Assembly: GCF_014529705.1 (NCBI RefSeq)
Contig: NZ_JAANIH010000038.1
Coordinates: 18,597 to 82,596 of the forward strand
Reading direction: 5' to 3'
DNA from: Bradyrhizobium campsiandrae
GTDB lineage: Bacteria; Pseudomonadota; Alphaproteobacteria; Rhizobiales; Xanthobacteraceae
Length of the DNA: 64,000 bases
This document shows positions 9,163 to 18,084 of the stretch, piece after piece (within the stretch, counting starts at the first letter, position 1; every line of letters starts with the position of its first letter). The notes under the pieces were generated by a model. The model did no database searches. It saw only the letters and a list, made by a program, of their open reading frames with translations, and was not told where the DNA came from. The translations under genes were made by a program, and so were the position numbers.

Positions 9163-10638
9163 ATGTCCATTACCTCGGCCCTCGACTCTGCCCGCTCCTC
9201 GCTCATGGCGTCGGGCATCCAGTCGTCGACCATTTCGCGAAACATCGCCGGTGCCAGTACGGAAGGCTATTCGCGCAAGATCGCCGTGCTGGACAATCTT
9301 CCCGGCGCCGGCGTCTATGTGGCGGCAATCCAGCGGGCCGCTTCGTCGGGCCTCTACAGCAACGTCCTCACCGCGACCTCCGCGGCCGCGACGCAGAGCG
9401 CGATCTATGATGGTCTCCAGAAAATCGCCTCTGCCACGGTGGACGATCCGCAGCTCGACCAGTCGCCCACGGCACAGCTGAACGCGCTGAAGCAGGCGCT
9501 GCAGCAATATGCCAACGCCCCCGACAACACCACGCTGGCGCAGGCGGCCGTCACGTCCGCAAAGGACATGGCGACCGCGCTCAACCAGGCAACCCAGACC
9601 GTGCAGTCGGTCCGCGAAGGCGCGGATGCCGACATGAATATCTCGGTCCAGAACATCAACCAATTGCTCTCCCAGTTCCAGACCGTCAATACGGCGATCG
9701 TGAAGGGGACGATCGCCGGCGACGACGTGACTGATTATCTCGACCAGCGCGACAGCATCGTTTCGAAGCTGACCCAGGAGGTCGGCGTCACGATGTCGAT
9801 CCGCACCAACGGCGACGCGGCGCTCTACACCGACAGCGGTGTCGTGCTGTTCGACAAGTCGGCGCGGACGGTGAGCTTCGCTCCGACCACCTCCTACTCG
9901 GCGGGCATCTCGGGAAATGCGGTCTTTATCGACGGCGTGCCCGTAACCGGCCCCAATTCGGTGATGCCGATCAAGTCCGGCAAGCTGGCTGGTCTCGCCC
10001 AACTGCGTGACAACGACACCGTCACCTATCAGAGTCAGCTCGACGAAGTTGCCCGCGGCCTGATCAATGCCTTCAAGGAAAGCGATCAATCGGGCGCGGC
10101 GTTGCCCGACGTTCCCGGACTTTTCACCTATCCCGGCGCACCGGCGATGCCGGCGAGCGCAACCGTCTCGGTGGGGCTGGCCGGAACGATCTCGGTCGCT
10201 GCATCGGTCGACCCGAAGCTGGGCGGCAACCCGAATCTGCTGCGCGACGGTGCGATCAGCGGCAACGTCGCCTACCGGTACAACACCGCTGGCAACGGCG
10301 GCTATTCGACCCGGCTTCAGCAGCTCATCAGCAACATGGATGCCTCGCAGCCGTTCGATGCGACCACGCAAGGCAAGCCGAACGGCAGCCTGATCGACTA
10401 CGCAGCGTCCTCGACGAGCTGGATCGAGAACCAACGCAAGACCGCCAACGACAACTCGCAGTATCAGAACACGCTGCTCACCCGCAGCACGACGGCGCTG
10501 TCGAACGTCAACGGCGTCAACATGGACGACGAGATGTCCCTGATGCTCCAGGTCGAGAGAACCTATTCGGCATCGTCGAAGATCATTTCGACCGTCGACC
10601 AGATGTTGCAGAGCCTGCTGGCAGCCGTGGGGAACTAA
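9163..10638 (+). CDS. flgK: Hook-filament junction protein FlgK
   Basis: First hook-associated protein, forming the junction between hook and filament. The N terminus carries the FlgK/FlgE-type helix (SSLMASGIQSSTISRNIAGA, then STEGYSRK). The middle holds the conserved segment DYLDQRDSIVSKLTQEVGV, and the C terminus ends with MDDEMSLMLQVERTYSASSK followed by a final helix. 491 residues. It lies 34 bases after flgE and 3 bases before flgL, in the conserved flgE-flgK-flgL order of Rhizobiales. Confidence 0.95.
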   Translation: MSITSALDSARSSLMASGIQSSTISRNIAGASTEGYSRKIAVLDNLPGAGVYVAAIQRAASSGLYSNVLTATSAAATQSAIYDGLQKIASATVDDPQLDQSPTAQLNALKQALQQYANAPDNTTLAQAAVTSAKDMATALNQATQTVQSVREGADADMNISVQNINQLLSQFQTVNTAIVKGTIAGDDVTDYLDQRDSIVSKLTQEVGVTMSIRTNGDAALYTDSGVVLFDKSARTVSFAPTTSYSAGISGNAVFIDGVPVTGPNSVMPIKSGKLAGLAQLRDNDTVTYQSQLDEVARGLINAFKESDQSGAALPDVPGLFTYPGAPAMPASATVSVGLAGTISVAASVDPKLGGNPNLLRDGAISGNVAYRYNTAGNGGYSTRLQQLISNMDASQPFDATTQGKPNGSLIDYAASSTSWIENQRKTANDNSQYQNTLLTRSTTALSNVNGVNMDDEMSLMLQVERTYSASSKIISTVDQMLQSLLAAVGN

Positions 10639-10641
10639 GTC

Positions 10642-11688
10642 ATGATGAGCGCAAACTACATTTCCACCCTGATGCTGTCCTCGTCATTGAGGTACTCGAT
10701 CACGAGCAATCAGGCTGCGCTGAGCAAAGCGTCGACGGAGGCGACCACCGGCCGCTTCGCCGATGTCGGCCTCGAGCTCGGGGCCACGACGGGCGGAGAC
10801 GTCACCCTGCGTGCGGATCTGAATTTTGCCGATCAGCTGGTCGATACCAACGGGCTTGTCGGGGGACGCCTGGACGTGACCCAGGACCGCATCACCCAGC
10901 TCAGCTCGACCGCAACGGACTTCCTCAAGGACTTGATCGCGGCGCGCAGCACCGATGGCGGCGGGCGGATCATCCTGCCGCCGGCGTCTTCTAATCTCCA
11001 GGACCTGATCGGCGCGCTGAACGTCTCCTATAACGGATCGTATCTGTTCTCGGGCATCAACACGCAGAACCAGCCTATCACGGCCTACCAGGCCGGCTCC
11101 GCCAGCAAGAACCAAGTCGATGCCGATTTCCTTGCGGCCTTCGGCTTCACGCAGTCCTCGCCCAGCGTGAACACCATTACGCCCGCTCAAATGCAGACAT
11201 TCCTCAACGGTCCCTTCGACGCCGAGTTCGCAAGTCCGGCCTGGAACACCAACTGGTCGACGGCCACGGACCAGGTCATGCAAAGCCGCATTTCGACGAC
11301 CGAGATCGCCGACACCTCCGTGAGCGCCAATCAGACCGGATTCCGCAAGCTCGCGGAGGCCTACACGATGATGGCCGATCTCGGGAATGCAAACCTCGAC
11401 CAGTCGACGTTCCAGGTGGTGGTGGACAAGGCGATCGGCCTCGTCGGCAGCGCCATCACCGATCTTGCGACGCTGGGCGGTGACGTCGGCACGGTCCAGC
11501 AGCGGATCACCACAGCGACCGACAAGCTCAAGACGCAGAAAGACATTTTGAACAATCAGATCGTCGGCATGGAGAAGGTCGATCCGGCGGAAGCGTCGAC
11601 GCGCGTCAATGCGCTGCAGACCCAGATCCAGACGGCGCTCGCGCTCACCTCCCAGCTCCAGAAGATCAGTCTGATCAACTATCTCTGA
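10642..11688 (+). CDS. flgL: Hook-filament junction protein FlgL
   Basis: Second junction protein, related to flagellin at both ends. The N-terminal helix (SLRYSITSNQAALSKASTEA, then TTGRFADVGLELG) and C-terminal coiled region (TRVNALQTQIQTALALTSQL) are flagellin-like, and the central NVSYNGSYLFSGINTQNQPI is a FlgL hallmark. 348 residues. The ATG at 10,642 follows flgK by 3 bases; a second Met is the next codon. A T-rich stretch lies after the stop, before flaF. Confidence 0.94.
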   Translation: MMSANYISTLMLSSSLRYSITSNQAALSKASTEATTGRFADVGLELGATTGGDVTLRADLNFADQLVDTNGLVGGRLDVTQDRITQLSSTATDFLKDLIAARSTDGGGRIILPPASSNLQDLIGALNVSYNGSYLFSGINTQNQPITAYQAGSASKNQVDADFLAAFGFTQSSPSVNTITPAQMQTFLNGPFDAEFASPAWNTNWSTATDQVMQSRISTTEIADTSVSANQTGFRKLAEAYTMMADLGNANLDQSTFQVVVDKAIGLVGSAITDLATLGGDVGTVQQRITTATDKLKTQKDILNNQIVGMEKVDPAEASTRVNALQTQIQTALALTSQLQKISLINYL

Positions 11689-11747
11689 GCTGGGGCGACC
11701 GTCGTTTTCGCTTTTTTTCCTGCAAGTTCCTGCGGCGAGTTGTCCGG

Positions 11748-12095
11748 ATGACGTTTGAAGCCTACGAGACGGTCGTTGAAGATAGTGGTTACGAGGCGCG
11801 CGGCCGCGAGCGGCAGGCGCTCAGTCTCGGCATTGAGCGGCTGGAGCGGCTGCAGAAGGAGCCGCGCTTCAGCATGGAGGATCAGGTCCAGAGCCTGCTC
11901 TACGTCCGACGGCTATGGACCATCTTCATCGAGGATCTCGTGCACCCCGAGAACGGGCTGCCCGAGCAGCTTCGCGCCGACATCATCTCGATTGGCTTGT
12001 GGGTGGTCAAGGAAGCCGATCGCCTGCGCGAGGAAAAGTCCAACGATGTGACGCAACTCGTGGAAATCAACCGCCTGATCCGAGACGCGCTCTGA
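11748..12095 (+). CDS. flaF: Flagellin synthesis regulator FlaF
   Basis: Small cytoplasmic regulator found in alphaproteobacteria that acts with FlbT on flagellin production. 115 residues, mostly helical, with conserved features ETVVEDSGYEARGRERQAL near the N terminus, LYVRRLWTIFIEDL in the middle and a C-terminal helix (ISIGLWVVKEADRLREE). It lies directly upstream of flbT, whose start overlaps its stop by one base. In Caulobacter FlaF is needed for flagellin synthesis, and in Brucella its role relative to FlbT is opposite, so the sign of regulation here cannot be read from sequence. Confidence 0.93.
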   Translation: MTFEAYETVVEDSGYEARGRERQALSLGIERLERLQKEPRFSMEDQVQSLLYVRRLWTIFIEDLVHPENGLPEQLRADIISIGLWVVKEADRLREEKSNDVTQLVEINRLIRDAL

Positions 12096-12505
12096 TGAAG
12101 ATTTCCTTGCGGGCCGGCGAACGGGTCTACATCAACGGTGCGGTCCTGCGGGTGGACCGCAAGGTCTCGCTCGAGCTTGTAAATGATGTGATGTTCCTGC
12201 TCGAAGGGCAGGTGATGCAGGCTTCCGATGCCACCACGGCGATGCGTCAGCTCTATTTCATCGTCCAGCTCATGCTGATGAACCCGACCGATATCGCCGC
12301 CGCCGCCTCGCTCTATGCGCAGCACCACACGGCACTTCTCGCGGTTTGCGAAAGCCGCGAGATGTTGGACGGCCTCGCCGCGATCGACGAAATGGTCGGC
12401 GGCACCCGTTACTTCGAGGCGCTCAAACGGATCCGGGCGCTGTTTCCCCTGGAGGAGGCGATCCTGGCCGGCGCCACCTCGGAATCTCCAATCAAGGCTG
12501 CCTGA
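12095..12505 (+). CDS. flbT: Flagellin mRNA regulator FlbT
   Basis: Post-transcriptional regulator of flagellin, binding flagellin mRNA in Caulobacter. 136 residues beginning MKISLRAGERVYINGAVLRV, with the conserved LELVNDVMFLLEGQVM and TTAMRQLYFIVQLML. The ATG at 12,095 shares one base with the flaF stop (TGATG), a standard coupling arrangement. An in-frame extension to 11,915 lies inside flaF and has no FlbT similarity. Its target is probably the flagellin gene at the left edge of the window or a neighbouring copy. Confidence 0.94.
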   Translation: MKISLRAGERVYINGAVLRVDRKVSLELVNDVMFLLEGQVMQASDATTAMRQLYFIVQLMLMNPTDIAAAASLYAQHHTALLAVCESREMLDGLAAIDEMVGGTRYFEALKRIRALFPLEEAILAGATSESPIKAA

Positions 12506-12519
12506 CAGCGGAGAGCGAC

Positions 12520-12939
12520 ATGAACGTCACCAGCGCGACCGATAAAAACACCAATTCGACCGACCCGAGCTCGTCCACATCTGGCACGTCGAGCACCGGC
12601 GTCGACTACAACACCTTCCTGCAGCTCCTCATCGCCGAGATGAAGAACCAGGATCCGACCAATCCGATGGATACGTCGCAATACATGAGCCAGTTCGCGC
12701 AGCTGTCGACGGTCGAGCAGGCGATGCAGACTAATACGAAGCTGGATTCTCTGCTGTCGTCGCAGTCGTTGTCGCAAGCCGACGGACTGATCGGAAAGAC
12801 CGTCAGCTTCACCGATTCGACCGGGGCGACCTTCACCGGCAAGGTCGCCTCGATCTCCATCAACAGCAGCGGATCCGTCGCGACGCTTCAGGACGGCACC
12901 AAGGTTGCGGTCGGCCCTGGTCTCACGATCAGCAATTAG
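12520..12939 (+). CDS. flgD: Hook assembly scaffold FlgD (short form)
   Basis: Hook-capping protein, needed for FlgE polymerisation and lost from the finished hook. 139 residues: a Ser/Thr-rich N terminus, the conserved FlgD core (VDYNTFLQLLIAEMKNQDPT, then NPMDTSQYMSQFAQLSTVEQ), and a small beta-rich end (LIGKTVSFTDSTGATFTGKV). It is much shorter than enteric FlgD because the C-terminal Ig-like/tudor region is reduced, as is common in Rhizobiales. The ATG at 12,520 follows GGAGAG; the frame is open upstream inside flbT but that part is not FlgD-like. fliQ starts 2 bases after its stop. Confidence 0.93.
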   Translation: MNVTSATDKNTNSTDPSSSTSGTSSTGVDYNTFLQLLIAEMKNQDPTNPMDTSQYMSQFAQLSTVEQAMQTNTKLDSLLSSQSLSQADGLIGKTVSFTDSTGATFTGKVASISINSSGSVATLQDGTKVAVGPGLTISN

Positions 12940-12941
12940 CC

Positions 12942-13208
12942 ATGAACGAGCGCGACGCCCTCGACATCGTCCAGGCGGCGATCTGGACCATCCTCGTCGC
13001 CTGCGGGCCGGCGGTCGGCGCGGCGATGCTGGTCGGCATCCTCATCGCGCTGATCCAGGCTCTGACCCAGATCCAGGAGGCGACGCTGACCTTCGTTCCG
13101 AAGATCATCGTGATCCTGGTGGTCGTGGCGATCTCCGGCTCCTTCATCGGAGCCCACCTCTCCACCTTCACCGAGATGGTCTATTCCCGGATCGAGCACG
13201 GCTTCTGA
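12942..13208 (+). CDS. fliQ: Flagellar export gate protein FliQ
   Basis: Small inner-membrane subunit of the flagellar type III export gate (FliP5-FliQ4-FliR1). 88 residues with two membrane helices (ILVACGPAVGAAMLVGILIA and IIVILVVVAISGSFIGAHL) separated by the conserved LIQALTQIQEATLTFVPK loop. It is in the usual flgD-fliQ-flhA-fliR order. fliP and flhB are not in this window. Confidence 0.95.
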   Translation: MNERDALDIVQAAIWTILVACGPAVGAAMLVGILIALIQALTQIQEATLTFVPKIIVILVVVAISGSFIGAHLSTFTEMVYSRIEHGF

Positions 13209-13282
13209 TCCGCAGGCCCGGCCACCACCCTCGCGTAAGCTTTGCCGGGCAGATTGAGGGCGGACCCTGCTGCCGGTGACCC

Positions 13283-15364
13283 ATGGCCGATACGTTAGCT
13301 GCTAGCCTGCCGAACCCGCGTCGCTTCGGCGCGGACGCCGCTTTCGCGGGCGGTATCGTGACCATGCTCACGATTCTGTTCCTGCCGATTCCTCCCGTTC
13401 TGATCGACCTCGGCCTTGCCTTCTCGATCGCGCTGTCGGCCCTGATCCTGATGGTCGCGCTGTGGATCCAGCGGCCGCTCGACTTCTCGGCTTTTCCGAC
13501 CGTGCTCCTGATCGCGACGATCTTGCGGCTGGCGCTGAACATCGCCACCACCCGCCTGATCCTGTCGCGCGGCGGGGAGGGCGAGCAGGCCGCGGGTCAC
13601 GTCGTTGCCGGTTTCTCGAAGTTCGTCATGGGCGGCGACTTTGTCATCGGCCTGATCATCTTCGCGATCCTGGTCACGGTGAACTTCGTCGTGATCACCA
13701 AGGGCGCGACGCGTATCGCGGAAGTCGGCGCCCGATTCACGCTGGATGCCATTCCTGGCAAGCAGATGGCGATCGACGCGGATCTCTCGGCTGGCCTGAT
13801 CGACGACAAAGAGGCGCAACGCCGGCGCCGCGAGCTCGAGGAAGAGAGCGCGTTTTTCGGTGCGATGGACGGTGCCTCGAAGTTCGTCCGCGGCGATGCC
13901 ATCGCGGGCCTGATCATCACCGCGATCAACATTTTCGGCGGCATCATCATCGGCGTCACGCATCACGGGCTGACCCTGTCGCGCGCCGCCGACGTCTACA
14001 CCAAGCTCTCGGTCGGCGACGGTCTGGTGTCGCAGATGCCGGCGCTGATCGTGTCGCTGTCGGCGGGTCTTCTGGTCTCCAAGGGCGGCACCAGGGGGTC
14101 GGCCGAGCAGGCGGTGCTCCGTCAGCTCGGCGGCTATCCGCGCGCGGTGTCGGCTGCCTCCTTGATGATGTTCGTGCTCGCCTTGATGCCGGGTCTGCCA
14201 ATGCCGCCGTTCGTGCTGCTGGGCGGCGTCATGGCTTTCGTCGGCTACTCGCTGCCGAGGCGGCAGGCAGCCGCGAAGCAGAAGGAGGATGCGCGCAAGG
14301 CCGAAGAGCGCGCGCAGGTCGAAGCCAAGGAATCCGTCAAGGAATCGCTCAAGACCGCCGAGATCGAGCTCTCGCTCGGCAGCCATCTGTCCGTCCACCT
14401 GCTCGGTTCGCGCAACGAGCTTGCGCACCGCGTCAGCAAGATTCGGAAGAAGTTCGCCAAGCAGTACGGCTTTGTCATTCCCGAGATCAAGCTGTCGGAT
14501 AATCTGTCGATCGACCCGAAGGGATACCAGATCCGGATTCACGATACCCGGGTCGCCCATGGCGAGCTCCGGATCGGCGAGATCATGGTGCTGGTGGACA
14601 AGGATGGAAAGCCGGACGTCCCGGGCGACGAGGTCATCGAACCCGCATTTGGCATGAAGGCGCTGTGGGTGACGGAAGCCTTCGCCGACGAAGTCCGGCG
14701 GCAGGGCTGCAAGCCGGTCGACAACCTCTCGGTCCTACTCACGCATCTGAGCGAAGTGCTCCGGGCAAACCTCGCCCAGCTTCTGTCCTACAAGGACATG
14801 CGCGGGCTGCTCGACCGGCTCGAGCCGGAGTACAAGCGCCTGGTCGACGATCTCTGCCCGTCGCAGATCTCCTATTCCGGCCTGCTGGCAATCCTGAAGA
14901 TCCTGCTGGGTGAGCGGGTGTCGATCCGGAACCTGCATCTGATCCTCGAAGCCGTCGCCGAGATTGCACCTCACGTGCGGCGCTCCGAGCAGGTCGCCGA
15001 GCATGTGCGCATGCGCCTGGCTCAGCAGATCTGCGGCGATCTCTCCGACAACGGCGTGCTCAACGTCCTGCGTCTCGGCAACCGCTGGGATCTGGCCTTC
15101 CACCAGAGCCTGAAGCGCGACGGCAAGGGCGACGTCGTCGAGTTCGACGCCGATCCGCGGCTGATCGAGCAGTTCGCGACCGAAGCGAGTGCCGCGATCC
15201 GAAAGTTCACGGAAGACGGCACCAGCGTGGTGCTGGCGGTGACCCCGGAAGCGCGACCCTATGTCCGCATGATTCTGGAACGGGTGTTTCCGACGCTGCC
15301 GATCCTGTCGCATGTCGAGGTCGCCCGCAGCGCCGAGATCCGGGCGCTCGGAGCCATTTCGTGA
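13283..15364 (+). CDS. flhA: Flagellar export protein FlhA
   Basis: Export gate component with a membrane domain that uses proton motive force and a cytoplasmic ring that docks chaperone-substrate complexes. The N-terminal half has about eight membrane helices and the FHIPEP-family signature (RPLDFSAFPTVLLIATILRL, then ALNIATTRLIL), and the cytoplasmic loop has the conserved GAMDGASKFVRGDAIAGL. The C-terminal domain (about residues 350-693) includes HLSEVLRANLAQLLSYKDM and a final LSHVEVARSAEIRALGAIS. 693 residues is normal. The fliR start overlaps its stop. Confidence 0.97.
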   Translation: MADTLAASLPNPRRFGADAAFAGGIVTMLTILFLPIPPVLIDLGLAFSIALSALILMVALWIQRPLDFSAFPTVLLIATILRLALNIATTRLILSRGGEGEQAAGHVVAGFSKFVMGGDFVIGLIIFAILVTVNFVVITKGATRIAEVGARFTLDAIPGKQMAIDADLSAGLIDDKEAQRRRRELEEESAFFGAMDGASKFVRGDAIAGLIITAINIFGGIIIGVTHHGLTLSRAADVYTKLSVGDGLVSQMPALIVSLSAGLLVSKGGTRGSAEQAVLRQLGGYPRAVSAASLMMFVLALMPGLPMPPFVLLGGVMAFVGYSLPRRQAAAKQKEDARKAEERAQVEAKESVKESLKTAEIELSLGSHLSVHLLGSRNELAHRVSKIRKKFAKQYGFVIPEIKLSDNLSIDPKGYQIRIHDTRVAHGELRIGEIMVLVDKDGKPDVPGDEVIEPAFGMKALWVTEAFADEVRRQGCKPVDNLSVLLTHLSEVLRANLAQLLSYKDMRGLLDRLEPEYKRLVDDLCPSQISYSGLLAILKILLGERVSIRNLHLILEAVAEIAPHVRRSEQVAEHVRMRLAQQICGDLSDNGVLNVLRLGNRWDLAFHQSLKRDGKGDVVEFDADPRLIEQFATEASAAIRKFTEDGTSVVLAVTPEARPYVRMILERVFPTLPILSHVEVARSAEIRALGAIS

Positions 15365-16113
15365 TCGCCGGTCTCGCCGACAACGTGCTTGCCACGTTCA
15401 TCGTGTTCTGCCGTATCGGCGCCTGCCTGATGCTGGTGCCCGGTTATTCCAGCGTGAACGTTCCGCCGCAGATTCGCCTGTTCGTCGCCCTGGTCACGAC
15501 GTTCGCGCTGACGCCGATCCTGGTCTCGATTCTGAAGCCGCTCGTGGACGACGCATCGCCCATGGCGCTGGCGCTCCTGATCGGCACCGAACTCCTGGTC
15601 GGTAGCGTCATTGGCCTCGGCGGGCGCGTGTTCTTTCTCGCGCTCCAGACCATGCTCGCGGTGATGGCGAGTGCGATCGGGCTCAGCAGCATCCCGGGTA
15701 CGCCGGTCGGCGACACCGATCCGGCGCCGCCCGTGGTGCCGCTGATCATGGCCGCCGTCACCACGCTGTTCTTCTTGACCGACCAGCACTGGCAGGTCCT
15801 GCGCGGGTTGATGAATTCCTACGACGTCTGGCATCCCGGCGAGAAGTTGAGCGGCGAGATGGCGCTGAACCAGCTCGTCAGCCGTCTCACCGACGCATTC
15901 GTGCTGACACTGCGCATCACCAGCCCCTTCATCGTCTACTCCGTCGTCGTCAATTTCTCGATTGGCCTCGTCAACAAGCTGACGCCGGCAATTCCGGTCT
16001 ATTTCGTCTCCGTGCCGTTCGTCCTGTTCGGCGGCTTCCTGCTGCTCTACCTGACCAGCGACGAATTGCTGACGCAGTTCATGCTCGGCCTGTCGTCATG
16101 GCTGGCGGGGTGA
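15361..16113 (+). CDS. fliR: Flagellar export gate protein FliR
   Basis: Single-copy membrane subunit of the export gate. It starts with GTG at 15,361, overlapping the flhA stop by 4 bases (GTGA). 250 residues with about six hydrophobic segments, including TFIVFCRIGACLMLVPGYSS near the N terminus, MALALLIGTELLVGSVIGLG, and PVYFVSVPFVLFGGFLLLYL at the end. The inter-helix sequence NVPPQIRLFVAL is the family hallmark. Confidence 0.94.
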   Translation: MIAGLADNVLATFIVFCRIGACLMLVPGYSSVNVPPQIRLFVALVTTFALTPILVSILKPLVDDASPMALALLIGTELLVGSVIGLGGRVFFLALQTMLAVMASAIGLSSIPGTPVGDTDPAPPVVPLIMAAVTTLFFLTDQHWQVLRGLMNSYDVWHPGEKLSGEMALNQLVSRLTDAFVLTLRITSPFIVYSVVVNFSIGLVNKLTPAIPVYFVSVPFVLFGGFLLLYLTSDELLTQFMLGLSSWLAG

Positions 16114-16115
16114 CG

Positions 16116-16538
16116 ATGATGACTTCCCGGGCGGACAAGCTCAGTCGGATCGTCTCGCTGGTGAAGCTTCAGCTTCGGCTGTCGCAATGGCAGCTCGCGC
16201 AACTGCGTCAGCAGGAGCAGTCCATGCAGGACGAACAGGCGTGGCTGGTGGGAAACCTGAACGAGGGCAAGCCGCCGGCGGGATCGTCGAGCGAATCGAT
16301 CGCGCGGCGGCTCAACAGGATGAGCGTCGGCGCGCGCGCAGTGCAGGAGCGCGCCTCGATGCAGCTCGACAAGGTCCGCTCGGAGAATCGTCGCGTCAAG
16401 CAGCTCGAGGAAGTCGCCCGGGTGGCGCTTGCCGACAAGCTGCGCGAAGCCGAGAAGCGATCGCTCGAGGAGATGACGGGGATCCACGCCGTCGCGCGCG
16501 ACTTGACGCCGCGGCAAGCCAGCCGGAACAAGACATGA
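16116..16538 (+). CDS. FliJ-like flagellar coiled-coil protein
   Basis: Probably a cytoplasmic export accessory of the FliJ type, which escorts chaperones and activates the export ATPase. About 140 residues, almost entirely helical and heptad-like, with Leu/Arg/Gln-rich segments (LVKLQLRLSQWQLAQLRQQE, then RRVKQLEEVARVALADKLRE and AEKRSLEEM). A start at ATG 16,116 is preferred because GGCGGGG lies just upstream; an in-frame ATG at 16,098 inside fliR is the alternative. It is coupled to the next gene by ATGA. Identity rests on size, coiled-coil character and position. Confidence 0.6.
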   Translation: MMTSRADKLSRIVSLVKLQLRLSQWQLAQLRQQEQSMQDEQAWLVGNLNEGKPPAGSSSESIARRLNRMSVGARAVQERASMQLDKVRSENRRVKQLEEVARVALADKLREAEKRSLEEMTGIHAVARDLTPRQASRNKT

Positions 16539-17002
16539 TTGTAACCGCGACACCCGATCTCGTTCTCGATGTCCTCGACGCCGCCGACCCGGTAGCGCAG
16601 CGCACGGCGACCGCTAAGCTCGAGGCGCTGAAATCGTCGGACGCCGATTTTGCCGCGACGATGGATGCAACGGCCAGCAAGGCCGCCGATCAATCCGTTG
16701 CAGGTGTGGTGGAGGCGCAATCGGGGGTGGTGAACGGGCCGCCGGTGCGGGTGATCAAGAAGCCCGGCCCGGACGAGGTCTACCGCAAGTTCGAAGCGTT
16801 CGTCCTGCAGACCTTCGTCGAGACGATGTTGCCGAAGGAGTCCGAGGAGGTATTCGGCAAGGGCACCGCCGGCGGCATCTGGAAATCGATGCTGGCCGAG
16901 CAGCTCGGCACTCAGCTCGCGAAGGGCAAGGGGATCGGAATTGCCAAGCAGCTCGCGTCCGCGCATCCGGCGGGGCCGGATACGACAGGAAAGGCCGGGT
17001 GA
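16535..17002 (+). CDS. flgJ: FlgJ-like rod-binding protein without a muramidase domain
   Basis: Rod assembly chaperone or cap of the FlgJ N-terminal family. 155 residues. The first 80 or so are variable. The Rod-binding domain follows: YRKFEAFVLQTFVETMLPKE, then GGIWKSMLAEQLGTQLAKGK and IGIAKQL. The C-terminal glucosaminidase domain of enteric FlgJ is absent; the separate lytic transglycosylase at 7,182 probably replaces it. The ATG at 16,535 overlaps the upstream stop; the frame is open further upstream but only as an out-of-frame reading of the FliJ-like gene. Confidence 0.82.
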   Translation: MIVTATPDLVLDVLDAADPVAQRTATAKLEALKSSDADFAATMDATASKAADQSVAGVVEAQSGVVNGPPVRVIKKPGPDEVYRKFEAFVLQTFVETMLPKESEEVFGKGTAGGIWKSMLAEQLGTQLAKGKGIGIAKQLASAHPAGPDTTGKAG

Positions 17003-17047
17003 TGGACTATAGGAAATGGGTAAGGACGGTTGAGGGATGAACTTACT

Positions 17048-17572
17048 ATGCAGCTAGAACAGAGCGCGACGGCTCCGCTGATGGAGCAGCCGGTCGTGGG
17101 TACAGAGGCGATGGCAGAGGCGGCAAGGGGCGATGCTCTGTTGCCCGCGCTGCTGCCCGATATAGGCGCCGACTTGCTCGCCGACGACGCCGAATCAGCA
17201 AGGCTCGAGGCAACGCGGTTCGAGGAGCTCAGTGGTCTGCTGGCCGCAATTCGCCGGCTCGAAAGCATCGTCGAGGAGGAGACCACCGCACTTGCGACCG
17301 GGCAGAAGGTCGACTTCGACGATTTCAGTGCCCGGAAAAGCCGGAGCATGCTGGAATTCGTTCGGCTGATGCGAGCCCGGATGCATCTCGGCGGCGAGCC
17401 CGAGGTCACCGAGGAAATTCAACGGCTGCGTGAGAAGCTGGAGCGAAACCGCTCCCTGCTTGAAATGCACTACGATGCGGTGCGCGAGGTCGCGACCATC
17501 ATCGTCAAGGCGATCAAGGACGCCGAGTCGGACGGAACTTATACGGGTCGCGCGGCGCGGGACGGAAAATGA
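17048..17572 (+). CDS. FlgN-like flagellar export chaperone
   Basis: Likely cytoplasmic chaperone for the junction proteins FlgK/FlgL. About 174 residues. A Gly/Ala/Leu-rich N-terminal part is followed by a long helical body (FEELSGLLAAIRRLESIVEE, then RKSRSMLEFVRLMRARMHLG and LREKLERNRSLLEMHYDAVR) and a short tail with TYTGRAARDGK, all in keeping with FlgN. ATG 17,048 is chosen as start; an in-frame TTG at 17,030 follows AAGGA by 3 bases and would add six residues. The gene ends 4 bases into the next. The function is inferred from fold and location. Confidence 0.6.
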   Translation: MQLEQSATAPLMEQPVVGTEAMAEAARGDALLPALLPDIGADLLADDAESARLEATRFEELSGLLAAIRRLESIVEEETTALATGQKVDFDDFSARKSRSMLEFVRLMRARMHLGGEPEVTEEIQRLREKLERNRSLLEMHYDAVREVATIIVKAIKDAESDGTYTGRAARDGK

Positions 17573-18027
17573 TCAAGCTCGTTCTGGCCGGCCTCTGGGC
17601 CTGCATCCTCACCGCAGGCACGAGCTATGGCGTGGCCTATTGGAAGGAAAACGGCACCCTGCTGTCCGGCAAGGACGAATATCTCGACGGGCTGCAATAT
17701 CAGAAGACGCGGGCGCTGAGTGTGCCGATGGTCGAGAGCGGGGCGGTTCAGGGCTACATCGTCGCGCGTTTCGTCTACACCGTGGAGGCGAAGACCATGC
17801 ACCAGCTCACCGTGCCGCCCGAGCCGTTTGTCGTCGACGAGGCCTTCCGCAGGATCTACGCCGACGACAAGCTCGATTTCCGGAAGCTCGCTCGCTACGA
17901 CCTCTCCGCCCTTACCGCGGCGATCAAGCAACGCGTCAACGAGCGGATGCAGGCCGATATCGTCCAGGACGTGCTGGTCGAGGACTTCAACTACGTCTCC
18001 AAGGAAGAATTCCAGCAGAAGCCGTAA
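17569..18027 (+). CDS. Membrane-anchored flagellar protein, possibly FliL-like
   Basis: 152 residues: one N-terminal membrane helix or signal anchor (LVLAGLWACILTAGTSYGVA) and a periplasmic domain. The domain has a strand-rich first half (VQGYIVARFVYTVEAKTMHQ) and a C-terminal helix running into MQADIVQDVLVEDFNYVSKE. This ending resembles the FliL pattern (long helix, then VKDVLF-like strand), and size and topology fit FliL, which sits at the stator. Sequence identity is too weak to be sure. It is the last gene of the flagellar run, overlaps its upstream neighbour by 4 bases, and is followed by a strong terminator. Confidence 0.5.
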   Translation: MIKLVLAGLWACILTAGTSYGVAYWKENGTLLSGKDEYLDGLQYQKTRALSVPMVESGAVQGYIVARFVYTVEAKTMHQLTVPPEPFVVDEAFRRIYADDKLDFRKLARYDLSALTAAIKQRVNERMQADIVQDVLVEDFNYVSKEEFQQKP

Positions 18028-18084
18028 CGCGCCCGGCGGCGGGGCGGGGCCGTCAGCACGCACAATTCTAAGCTCGAAACAAAC

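Noticed and set aside
11695..11719. Terminator after flgL (short stem and a run of seven T)
   Set aside because: The T-run is real but I find only a 4-bp possible stem before it, and flaF follows in the conserved operon order, so a terminator call is not supported.
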